Origin: Oscillospiraceae bacterium
GTDB taxonomy: Bacteria; Bacillota; Clostridia; Oscillospirales; Ruminococcaceae
DNA: 44,583 nt
Reading direction: 5' to 3'
NCBI GenBank assembly: GCA_009777725.1
Contig: WRLG01000025.1
Span: 1-44,583 of the forward strand
Both the position numbers and the translations under genes were made by a program. The notes below the pieces were generated by a model that was given only the letters and a program-made list of their open reading frames with translations, was not told where the DNA came from and did not search any database. Each line of letters opens with the position of its first letter. The first letter of the stretch is position 1. Below are positions 7,218 to 14,493 of this stretch, in pieces.

Positions 7218-8705
7218 ATGAAAAACTTTAAGAAAATTATTGCAGCAATTGCCGCAATCGGTATGGCTGGAACCATGCTGGCGGCTTGTACCAGTGACAG
7301 CGGCAGCGGAGGCGGCGGTGGTGGAGGCGGCGGCGGCGCAACACCCTCTGAAACCATCGGATTTGAAGGCTTGCCGGAAGAAATTGACGAAGCAGCGTTG
7401 CTTGCAGACGGCGGCGGCTCTAAGCTGAAGATTTACTGCTGGAACACCGAGTTCATGGCAAGAATGACTTACGTATACGGCACGGTAGGAGTACCCGGCA
7501 AAGAAGTGACAATTTCCGAAAAGACATATACCACAGGTGCTGACGAGGAAGGCAATCCCGTAACCGAGACCATTGCAGTTATAACCTCCATCAACGGCGT
7601 TGAAATTGACTTTGTTGTAACCCCTAACCAAGGTAACGCTTACCAAGACAAACTTGACGCGGACATTGTTAAAAATACAGCCACCGATGACCCGATTGAC
7701 ATGTACTTAATCGAAGCTGACTATGCTATGAAATACGTCAACACGGAGTTTTCTCTTGATGTAAGCCTTCTCGGTCTTACAAATGCAGATGTTGGCAATA
7801 TGTACGGTTACACCAAGGACGTTACCACGAACAACACAGACGGAACGCTCAGAGGCGTTTCATGGCAGGCTTGCCCCGGTGCTTTCATCTACAGAAGAAG
7901 CATAGCGCAGGACGTTTGGGCAACAGACGACATGACTGAAATCCAAGCAAAGGTTGCGAATTGGGACTTGTTTGAAGGCACTGCGGCTGAACTGAAAGAA
8001 AAAGGCTACTTTATGCTTTCCGGTTATGACGACAGCTACCGCGCATTCTCAAACAATGCTACCAATCCTTGGGTAGACGCGAACAACACCATTCAGATTG
8101 ACGACAAAATTGGGGAATGGGTTGAGCAAACCAAAACCTTCACAGACAACGGCTGGAACAACAGAGCGAACCTCTGGAGCGACGCCTCAATGGCAGGCTT
8201 CAACGCTGACGGAAAAATCTTCGGCTACTTCGGTCCCGCTTGGTTTATTGACTTCGTTATGGCAGGCAAAGGCTCTGACGGCGACTGGGCTGCTGTAGAA
8301 GGACCTGCAAGCTTTAACTGGGGCGGCTCATGGCTCGTAGCAGCTCCCGGCACTGATAACGCGGCTCTCGTTCAGGAAGTTTTGAGAGATATGACCTGTA
8401 ACGAAGATAACCTCTTAGCTGTAACCAAAGAATTCGGCGAATTCACAAACAACCGCAATGCTATGGAAGCACTTGCGGCTGACGAAAGCTACTCTAACTC
8501 ATTCTTAGGCGGTCAAAATCATATCGCTGTTTTAGCTAAATCCGCTACGAACATCAGCATGGATAACATCAGCGAATTTGACCAGTTACTTACCGAAAGC
8601 TTCCAAGCGGCTATGATGGAATATTTCAATGGTAATAACACCCAAGAGGAATCCATTGAGCTCTTCTACGAAATGGTTTTGAAAAACCGTGCCCTCAACA
8701 GGTAG
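7218..8705 (+). CDS. ABC transporter extracellular solute-binding lipoprotein
   Basis: Type 1 (carbohydrate) solute-binding protein that would capture a sugar or oligosaccharide at the membrane and hand it to the two permeases encoded downstream. The N-terminus is a lipoprotein signal: MKNFKKIIAAIAAIGMAGTM then LAAC, with lipidation at Cys24. A Gly-rich linker (about ten Gly) tethers the domain. The body (LKIYCWNTEF at the start, AWFIDFVMAGKGSDGDWAA later) is typical of the family; total 495 residues. A strong AAGGAGG precedes the ATG. Substrate cannot be told from sequence. An inverted repeat at 8740-8762, between it and the first permease gene, may set relative expression. Confidence 0.88.
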   Translation: MKNFKKIIAAIAAIGMAGTMLAACTSDSGSGGGGGGGGGGATPSETIGFEGLPEEIDEAALLADGGGSKLKIYCWNTEFMARMTYVYGTVGVPGKEVTISEKTYTTGADEEGNPVTETIAVITSINGVEIDFVVTPNQGNAYQDKLDADIVKNTATDDPIDMYLIEADYAMKYVNTEFSLDVSLLGLTNADVGNMYGYTKDVTTNNTDGTLRGVSWQACPGAFIYRRSIAQDVWATDDMTEIQAKVANWDLFEGTAAELKEKGYFMLSGYDDSYRAFSNNATNPWVDANNTIQIDDKIGEWVEQTKTFTDNGWNNRANLWSDASMAGFNADGKIFGYFGPAWFIDFVMAGKGSDGDWAAVEGPASFNWGGSWLVAAPGTDNAALVQEVLRDMTCNEDNLLAVTKEFGEFTNNRNAMEALAADESYSNSFLGGQNHIAVLAKSATNISMDNISEFDQLLTESFQAAMMEYFNGNNTQEESIELFYEMVLKNRALNR

Positions 8706-8737
8706 GTTTTAAGAGCTTAGGCATTTAATTGCGCTAT

Positions 8738-8764
8738 GTGTGGGGCGGGCTTCTGCCCGTCTCA
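8738..8764 (+). repeat. Intercistronic hairpin between binding protein and permeases
   Basis: The GGGCGGGC-TTCT-GCCCGTCT palindrome lies 35 nt after the binding-protein stop. Hairpins here in ABC operons commonly stabilise the upstream mRNA or cause partial termination; that role is inferred. It resembles the palindrome at 10731-10758. Confidence 0.55.
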
Positions 8765-8843
8765 TACTATATCTAAAAAACTTTAATGAAAGGGTAATCC
8801 GCTTTAGAGTGTCTTATTTAAGGGTTATTGAGGGTGATATGAT

Positions 8844-9821
8844 ATGGCTGCTCCGATTACCAAAAGAAAATCTATAAGTTATACGAACTGGGGATATTTC
8901 TTTATAGCACCTTTCTTTATTATTTATGCAATTTTTGCGTTTATTCCGTTACTCAGCACTTTTTGGTACAGTTTATGCGATTATTACAGAGTTGGAGTTG
9001 CCGATTGGACAGGTCCGAAGTTTATCGGGCTGGACAATTTTAAGGTGATTTTGGATTTCAGCCAGACGTACAATCTATTGGTGTATTTTAAAAATACGGT
9101 CATCATTTGGCTTGTGGGCTTTGTTCCCCAGATTATAGTTTCCTTGCTTTTGGCTTCATGGTTTACCGACCTTAGATTGAAGCTTAAAGCGACAGGGTTT
9201 TTCAAGGTTGTTATCTATCTCCCCAACGTAATCATGGCGGCTTCGATTTCAATGCTGTTCTTTGCCTTTTTTGACGACTTAGGACCTGTAAACAGTATGC
9301 TTAAAGAAGCAGGGATGATTACGGAAGCGTATAAGTTTTTTAATAACGTAACCGCTACGAGGTCTATTATAGCTTCTATAAACTTCCTTATGTGGTTTGG
9401 TAATACGACTATATTACTTATGGCGGCTATTATGGGTGTTGACACAAGCGTTTACGAATCGGCTCAGATTGACGGGGCTAACCCGGCGCAGACATTCTGG
9501 AAAATCACAATCCCGCTGATTCGCCCGCTTTTGGTTTATGTTTTGGTAACCTCTTTAATCGGCGGTATACAAATGTTCGACATACCGAGCATTATTACTA
9601 ACAATATCGGTACACCCAACAGAACCGCGATGACGGTTATGATGGAATTAAATGCTTACGCAGGGAATAAAGATTACGGACGTGCTGCCGCGGTAGCTGT
9701 TGTTCTCTTTGCAGTATCTGCCTCTTTGAGCTTGCTTGTATTCTGGCTGGGTCGCGACAAGGATGCCATAAAAGTCAGAAAAGAAATGGCTAAAAGGAAG
9801 AAAGGAGCCGGATTATTATGA
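8844..9821 (+). CDS. Sugar ABC transporter permease, MalF/UgpA-like
   Basis: Inner-membrane permease of a carbohydrate ABC importer, 325 residues with about six hydrophobic segments; the first is WGYFFIAPFFIIYAIFAFIP. The EAA loop that docks the ATPase is visible as YESAQIDGANPAQTFWKITI (about residue 203 onwards). GAGGGTGATATGAT precedes the ATG. Its end overlaps the next gene by 4 nt (ATGA), the usual coupling between paired permeases. Substrate unknown. Confidence 0.92.
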   Translation: MAAPITKRKSISYTNWGYFFIAPFFIIYAIFAFIPLLSTFWYSLCDYYRVGVADWTGPKFIGLDNFKVILDFSQTYNLLVYFKNTVIIWLVGFVPQIIVSLLLASWFTDLRLKLKATGFFKVVIYLPNVIMAASISMLFFAFFDDLGPVNSMLKEAGMITEAYKFFNNVTATRSIIASINFLMWFGNTTILLMAAIMGVDTSVYESAQIDGANPAQTFWKITIPLIRPLLVYVLVTSLIGGIQMFDIPSIITNNIGTPNRTAMTVMMELNAYAGNKDYGRAAAVAVVLFAVSASLSLLVFWLGRDKDAIKVRKEMAKRKKGAGLL

Positions 9822-10699
9822 ACGACATTGTTCGTGACCGCGATGCGATGAGTAATATTATTATTTTAAATGTTAGGCGCGCTATTGCCTATTTGGTTTT
9901 AGCAATTCTAACCTTTGCCGCGCTCTTTCCCTTTTACACCATGATTATAAACTCCACAAGAAAGCATACCGAAATTCAGAGCGGGTTCTCGTTTTTCCCC
10001 GGTTCATGGGCTGATTTTTACCGAAACTTTATGAACGCGATTAACGACCCCACGATTCCGATTATGACGGGTATGGTTAACAGCCTTATCATAGCGGTGG
10101 CGGCAGCCTTTTTATGCGTTTACTTTTCAGCGTTTACGGCTTACGGAATCCATGTTTATGATTTCAAAATAAAGAAATTTTGCTTTACCTTTATTTTAAT
10201 CATCATGATGGTTCCCACGCAGGTATCCGCTCCCGGTTTCCTTAACCTCATTACAAGAATGGGATTGATGGACACTTTCTGGCCTCTAATCCTGCCCGCA
10301 ATAGCCGCTCCCGTTACATTCTTCTTTATGAAGCAGTATATGGAAGCCTCCCTACCGCTTGAAATTGTAGAAGCGGCAAGGATTGACGGGTGCAACGAGT
10401 TTAAGACCTTTAACAGAATTGTAATGCCGATTTTAAAGCCTGCGATTGCAGTTCAAGCCATCTTCTCTTTCGTTGCAAACTGGAACAATTACTTTATGCC
10501 TGCCCTAATTTTGGAAACGGCAAACAAGAAAACGCTCCCTGTACTTATTGCAATGATTAGAAGCGCGGACTTCTTAACATTTGATAACGGCAAGCTTTAC
10601 GTATTTATCATGCTGTCAATCCTGCCTGTTATCGTAGTTTACTTAATCCTCTCTAAATTTATCATTCGCGGCGTTACTTTAGGGGCGGTTAAAGGGTAA
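9818..10699 (+). CDS. Sugar ABC transporter permease, MalG/UgpE-like
   Basis: Second membrane subunit of the importer, 293 residues with six predicted membrane segments. The EAA motif is VEAARIDGCNEFKTFNRIVM, and the C-terminal tail KFIIRGVTLGAVKG is typical of MalG-like subunits. AAAGGAG precedes the start, which overlaps the MalF-like gene. No ATP-binding subunit follows; as in many Firmicutes, a shared MsmK/UgpC-type ATPase elsewhere probably energises it (inference). Confidence 0.92.
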   Translation: MNDIVRDRDAMSNIIILNVRRAIAYLVLAILTFAALFPFYTMIINSTRKHTEIQSGFSFFPGSWADFYRNFMNAINDPTIPIMTGMVNSLIIAVAAAFLCVYFSAFTAYGIHVYDFKIKKFCFTFILIIMMVPTQVSAPGFLNLITRMGLMDTFWPLILPAIAAPVTFFFMKQYMEASLPLEIVEAARIDGCNEFKTFNRIVMPILKPAIAVQAIFSFVANWNNYFMPALILETANKKTLPVLIAMIRSADFLTFDNGKLYVFIMLSILPVIVVYLILSKFIIRGVTLGAVKG

Positions 10700-10730
10700 T
10701 TTTGTTAAATTCAAAAATTTGCGACCAAAT

Positions 10731-10758
10731 GCACGGGACGGGCTTGCCCGTCCCGTGC
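10731..10758. repeat. Perfect GC-rich palindrome after the ABC operon
   Basis: A 13-bp perfect stem, GCACGGGACGGGC (10731-10743) with GCCCGTCCCGTGC (10746-10758) and a 2-nt loop. The core GGGACGGGCTTGCCCGTCCC recurs within the element at 35705-35785, so it belongs to a repeat family; it may also protect the operon's 3' end. Confidence 0.7.
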
Positions 10759-10760
10759 AC

Positions 10761-10813
10761 CAAAAAAATAAAAAAACAGAAAGCGAAGTAATACGCTTTC
10801 TGTTTTTTTTTTT
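10761..10813. terminator. Bidirectional terminator
   Basis: An 11-bp stem, AACAGAAAGCG (10775-10785) with CGCTTTCTGTT (10794-10804), has a T-run to 10813 on the plus strand and an A-run on its left. It serves the ABC operon and the convergent minus-strand gene. Confidence 0.9.
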
Positions 10814-10820
10814 TATTGGA

Positions 10821-11141
10821 TTATCCCGCTTTTCTTGACAGCCAAATATGCGCTATATCAAGGGCATCGTAAAGGCTGGATTTTTCGCTTGTCTTTACAA
10901 TAGCCTGCATGGGGCTGAGCTTTTCGTCCGTTGCCATTTTGTATATTTTAACCTTGCTTGCTATATCTAAACCGCTTTGCTTGGTTTTTTCCGTAATTTG
11001 AAGCATGACGACATGGGTGTCCCACATATTTCCGTAGTATATTGTGTCCTTATTCCTCACAAGGGGGAGACCTTTATAGGTAAAAAATTCGGACTTCACC
11101 GCAGTGACCTCAGCCGCCGCGTTTTCTTTTTTTTCAGCCAT
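10821..11141 (-). CDS. Conserved clostridial protein of unknown function
   Basis: A soluble protein of 106 residues from the ATG at 11141, which has AAGGAGG about 10 nt upstream; an upstream in-frame extension to 11168 would include that SD. The first 20 residues are Lys/Glu/Ala-rich. The rest (FFTYKGLPLVRNKDTIYYGN, then WLSRKAG at the end) resembles a small conserved clostridial family I know only as hypothetical. No signal, membrane segment or catalytic motif is visible. It converges on the ABC operon and shares its terminator, so it is monocistronic. Confidence 0.75.
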   Translation of the reverse strand: MAEKKENAAAEVTAVKSEFFTYKGLPLVRNKDTIYYGNMWDTHVVMLQITEKTKQSGLDIASKVKIYKMATDEKLSPMQAIVKTSEKSSLYDALDIAHIWLSRKAG

Positions 11142-11272
11142 TTTAATAATATCCTCCTTTTTTTCCATAAAAATACTATCATTTTTATGGGCTTTTATTG
11201 GTATAATAAATAAGGGTTCAGAGGGAAGCGAGCTTTCCCCAAAAGACCATGCGAAAGGGAACGGTCACGGAT

Positions 11273-11962
11273 ATGGCGTTGATTGAGCTTAAAAACATAT
11301 CGAAATATTACGGCGGAGGTGAAAACAAGACCTGCGCTTTGTCAGACGTATCTTTAAAGATAAACCGAGGCGAATTTATCGCCATTGCAGGTCCGTCCGG
11401 CTCGGGTAAGTCTACCCTTATGAATATGCTGGGCTGCCTTGACATACAGTCGCGCGGGGAGTACAGGCTGGGCGGCGCAGATGTAGCAAAGCTTTCAGAT
11501 AAAAAGCTTTCAAAAATACGCAACCGTGAAATCGGGTTTATCTTCCAAAGCTTTAACCTGATTCCGAATCTCACCGCTTGGGAAAATGTGGAATTGCCGT
11601 TAATATACAGAGGTATAAATTCCACGGTACGCAAAGAGCTTTCGTTAAATGCACTTGAACGGGTTTCGCTTAAAAACCGAATAAACCATCGCCCCTCGCA
11701 GATGTCCGGCGGGCAACAGCAACGCGTAGCCATAGCCAGAGCAATCGCCGCCTCCCCGCCGATTATATTGGCGGACGAGCCAACGGGTAATCTTGACAGC
11801 AAATGCGGAGCAGACGTCATGCAGATTCTATACGAATTAAACGCCCAAGGCAAAACAATCATCATCATCACCCACGATGATAAAATTGCCGCCCTAGCCG
11901 CCAGAACAATCCGCGTAACGGACGGAAGAATCGTTTCCGACATAACGGCGAAATCATCCTAG
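11273..11962 (+). CDS. Orphan ABC transporter ATP-binding protein (MacB/LolD type)
   Basis: ATPase subunit of a MacB/LolD/YknY-like exporter. Walker A GPSGSGKST (about 37-45), Q-loop FIFQSFNLIPN, signature SGGQQQRVAIARAI, Walker B IILADEPTGNLDS and the H-loop THD are all present, so it should hydrolyse ATP. The start MALIELKNISKYYGG at 11273 (229 residues) fits the family; an ATG at 11249 adds eight unconserved residues, and neither has a strong SD. A TATAAT is at 11202-11207. No FtsX/MacB permease is adjacent on either side, which is unusual. Its partner must be elsewhere or lost. Confidence 0.9.
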   Translation: MALIELKNISKYYGGGENKTCALSDVSLKINRGEFIAIAGPSGSGKSTLMNMLGCLDIQSRGEYRLGGADVAKLSDKKLSKIRNREIGFIFQSFNLIPNLTAWENVELPLIYRGINSTVRKELSLNALERVSLKNRINHRPSQMSGGQQQRVAIARAIAASPPIILADEPTGNLDSKCGADVMQILYELNAQGKTIIIITHDDKIAALAARTIRVTDGRIVSDITAKSS

Positions 11963-12030
11963 GGAGCATCCCGTATTTTAATGAAAATCCATCGTTGTAA
12001 AGAACATTATAACATATTATACACTTTTTG

Positions 12031-12648
12031 TCAACTATTATTTTGTAAAATGATGAGTAAAGTACCGTGGTGAATGGTAATATTGCAAGAAGCGGCTGTC
12101 ATTTCATTGCTCACGCCCACGGGGAAGCTCCTTGTAAGCTTATAATTTTCAACATTATATTTTGTGCCGCAGGTTGTGACCACCGCCTCCTCGGATATGG
12201 CAAACATTGACAAATACCCGCTGTTTCCGGGAAAATCAAAGCTCCCCTTTGATAAGACATACGCCTCAAAGGAGGGTTCAATGATTCTGCCTTTGCCGCC
12301 CTTTGATAATATATATTCCAATACTTGGAGGTTTGCGATAGTATGGTCAAAACGACCGCCGCTCGCGCCGCAGAGGGTAATATCGTAAAAGCCCCGCCCC
12401 ATAGCCGCTTTTACCGCAAGCAGCATATCGGTATCGTCCTTTTCCTTGGGCGCGGTTATCGTTTCGCACCTAAGGGGCGGCTCGCCCTCTAAGCTGTCAA
12501 AATCGCCGATTAAGAGGTCGGGGAGGAGCCCCAGACGGATGGTATGCCTGTAACCGCCGTCGGCGGCAATGACGAAAGAATCGGCTTCAACCTTAATACT
12601 GCCGTAGTCGCTTATTTCCGCGCTCCCGAATATATAGCATTTTCTCAA
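12031..12648 (-). CDS. thiN: Thiamine diphosphokinase
   Basis: Transfers pyrophosphate from ATP to thiamine to make thiamine diphosphate in the cytosol. Family signatures are visible: VIAADGGYRH (about 27-36), LIGDFDSLEG (about 46-55), the EKDDTDMLLAV metal/ATP motif (about 68-79) and the GASGGRFDH motif (about 93-101). Length 205 residues fits bacterial TPK. The start is a TTG at 12648 with GGAAGGAG upstream. No TPP riboswitch is evident. The 3' end lies in an AT-rich gap facing the orphan ABC gene. Confidence 0.92.
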   Translation of the reverse strand: MRKCYIFGSAEISDYGSIKVEADSFVIAADGGYRHTIRLGLLPDLLIGDFDSLEGEPPLRCETITAPKEKDDTDMLLAVKAAMGRGFYDITLCGASGGRFDHTIANLQVLEYILSKGGKGRIIEPSFEAYVLSKGSFDFPGNSGYLSMFAISEEAVVTTCGTKYNVENYKLTRSFPVGVSNEMTAASCNITIHHGTLLIILQNNS

Positions 12649-12673
12649 AGCAAATACTCCTTCCGTAAGGGTT

Positions 12674-12709
12674 AAAAAAAAACCGCCGCATGAAGCGGCA
12701 GTTTTTTTA
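12674..12709. terminator. Intrinsic terminator between HPr-like gene and thiN
   Basis: A stem ACCGCCGC (12682-12689) with GCGGCAGT (12695-12702), one mismatch, with A-run left and T-run right. On the minus strand it ends the HPr-like transcript just after its stop codon. Confidence 0.8.
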
Positions 12710-12713
12710 TTTC

Positions 12714-12944
12714 TCAGGCGATAATGTACTGCTTAATTTCAGCGAAGAACTTAGACGCATCATCAGTATGTGCCTCGAGAGCGATAGGCTTCGAGAGGTC
12801 CAAGCTGAAGATACCCATGATTGACTTCGCGTCAATTGCGTATCTGCCGGAAATAAGGTCAACGTCGTATTCGCACATTGTAACTGCCGATACAAAGTTT
12901 TTAACGTCTTCGATCGTTGACAATGAAATGGTCGTTTTGCTCAC
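12714..12944 (-). CDS. HPr-like protein lacking the phosphorylatable histidine
   Basis: A 76-residue HPr-fold protein. The block DAKSIMGIFSLDL (about 38-50) matches the HPr region around the regulatory Ser46 (here Ser41), and the C-terminal helix fits too. The normal GxHARPA active-site segment is replaced by STIEDVKNFVSAV, with no His, so it cannot carry phosphate in the PTS in the standard way. A Crh-like regulatory role or another binding role is an inference. The GTG at 12944 is preferred because GAAAGGA lies about 8 nt upstream; in-frame ATGs at 12953 and 12962 are too close to, or before, that SD. Confidence 0.8.
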   Translation of the reverse strand: MSKTTISLSTIEDVKNFVSAVTMCEYDVDLISGRYAIDAKSIMGIFSLDLSKPIALEAHTDDASKFFAEIKQYIIA

Positions 12945-13064
12945 AATAATCATTCCTTTCAATTATGGTACTCCAACGGGGGCTTAGGCTTGGACGAGCC
13001 GGGAGGCTCAAACCCCTCAGTCCTCATTCCCAAAACCTCAATCCTCATTAAAGAGTATACTAAT

Positions 13065-13093
13065 AGAATAACAGTTTTTTTATTTTAAGTCAA
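13065..13093 (-). promoter_or_regulatory. Promoter of the HPr-like gene
   Basis: Minus-strand TTGACT (13093-13088), 17 bp, TATTCT (13070-13065). It is divergent from, and almost touching, the mtaB promoter. The leader of about 110 nt contains a GAGCC/GGCTC hairpin and short direct repeats of CCTCA(G/A)TCCTCATT. Confidence 0.6.
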
Positions 13094-13099
13094 GAGTAA

Positions 13100-13128
13100 T
13101 TGCAATTTTTTTTATAATATTGTATAAT
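13100..13128 (+). promoter_or_regulatory. Promoter of the mtaB-purL-trmL unit
   Basis: TTGCAA (13100-13105), 17 bp, TATAAT (13123-13128), about 30 nt before the mtaB start. Confidence 0.7.
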
Positions 13129-13163
13129 AGTATATATAAATTAGGAAAATAGCGGAGATTTTT

Positions 13164-14465
13164 ATGAAAATTTACTTTATTACCTTCGGCTGTAAGGTTA
13201 ATTCTTACGAAACACAGAGCATGAAGCAGGCTTTTGAGAGCAACGGGTTTACTATATCCGCGGACTGTAAAGGTTGCGAGGTTTACATAGTCAACTCCTG
13301 CGCCGTAACCGAAACGGGTGTTCAAAAGACACTCAAAGCGGTTAGGCGGTTAAGGCGGGAAAACCCAACTGCCGTTATCGCGCTGACGGGTTGCCTGCCT
13401 CAATCGGGGAAAACTGATTTTGAGAAAATACCCGAGGCAGACATTATAACGGGGACTAAAAACCGCTCCGAGCTCCCCGAGCTGGTAAAGTCTTACCTAA
13501 GCGAGCAAAAAAAGCTGTATTCAATACATGAATTTACCGCCAACGACAGCTTTGCGCCCGATGCGATTGCTTTTTACGGTGAAAATACGCGGGCTTTTGT
13601 TAAAATACAGGACGGCTGTAATATGTTCTGCTCCTACTGCATAATCCCTTATGTACGGGGCGGCTTCCGCTCAAAACCTTTGGACGATGTTGTAAGCGAG
13701 GTTAAAACGCTTGTATCTGCGGGCTACAGGGAGGTTGTGCTGACGGGGATTAACCTTTCTTTTTACGGCACGGACTTAGGATTACGGCTGATTGACGCAG
13801 TTGAGGCGGTGTGTAAAGTTCAAGGGCTTGACAGGGTTAGGCTCGGTTCATTAGAGCCGAAAATCATCACCGATGAGGATATAGCGCGTTTGAGCGTTTT
13901 GGAAAAGCTATGCCCTCATTTTCATCTGTCCTTGCAAAGCGGCTGTAATCAAACCCTTAAAGCTATGAACAGAAAGTATAATTGTGAGGAATATAAACAA
14001 ATTGTATTAAAGTTACGTAAAGCATTTAAGAATTGCTCTGTAACTACCGATATAATCGTTGGGTTTCCGGGTGAAACGGAGGCTCACTTCGCTGAGTCCT
14101 TGGAATTTGCCCGTGAAATGAGATTCAGCAATATACACATATTTCCATATTCCAAACGTGAAGGCACTGCCGCCGCTTTAATGGACAACCAAATTCCGAG
14201 CGGCGTAAAAAAAATGCGCGCTTCCGTGATGGCTGAAATTGCGGGGGCTTCGAGGAGCGAATTTCTTAAATCTCAAATCGGTCTTATCGTCCCCGTGTTG
14301 TTTGAAACGGAAAAGGAGGACGGAATTGCTCACGGGTATTCGCCAAACTATACTTTAATAAAAATGTTTACAAAAAATAGTTTGCAGAATAGGATTTTTT
14401 ATGTTAAAATAGTAAAAGCGGAGAAAGATGATTGCATAGGTGAAATTGTAACTGTTAACTGTTAA
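13164..14465 (+). CDS. mtaB: tRNA t6A37 methylthiotransferase MtaB
   Basis: Radical-SAM methylthiotransferase converting t6A37 to ms2t6A37 in tRNAs reading ANN codons. The N-terminal UPF0004 domain has the three cluster cysteines (FGCKVNSYETQ at Cys10, VNSCAVTETG, LTGCLPQ). The radical SAM CxxxCxxC is CNMFCSYC (about residues 152-159). A TRAM-like C-terminus follows. Length 433 is typical. GCGGAGA precedes the ATG. It begins a run with purL 28 nt downstream. Confidence 0.93.
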   Translation: MKIYFITFGCKVNSYETQSMKQAFESNGFTISADCKGCEVYIVNSCAVTETGVQKTLKAVRRLRRENPTAVIALTGCLPQSGKTDFEKIPEADIITGTKNRSELPELVKSYLSEQKKLYSIHEFTANDSFAPDAIAFYGENTRAFVKIQDGCNMFCSYCIIPYVRGGFRSKPLDDVVSEVKTLVSAGYREVVLTGINLSFYGTDLGLRLIDAVEAVCKVQGLDRVRLGSLEPKIITDEDIARLSVLEKLCPHFHLSLQSGCNQTLKAMNRKYNCEEYKQIVLKLRKAFKNCSVTTDIIVGFPGETEAHFAESLEFAREMRFSNIHIFPYSKREGTAAALMDNQIPSGVKKMRASVMAEIAGASRSEFLKSQIGLIVPVLFETEKEDGIAHGYSPNYTLIKMFTKNSLQNRIFYVKIVKAEKDDCIGEIVTVNC

Positions 14466-14493
14466 ATATAAAAGAAGGGATGTTTATGTACTT

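Noticed and set aside
8738-8764. Full terminator between binding protein and permeases
   Set aside because: The hairpin has no T-run and the permeases belong functionally to the same importer.
13000-13060. T-box or riboswitch before the HPr-like gene
   Set aside because: The leader has one small hairpin and short direct repeats, but no T-box or riboswitch consensus was seen.
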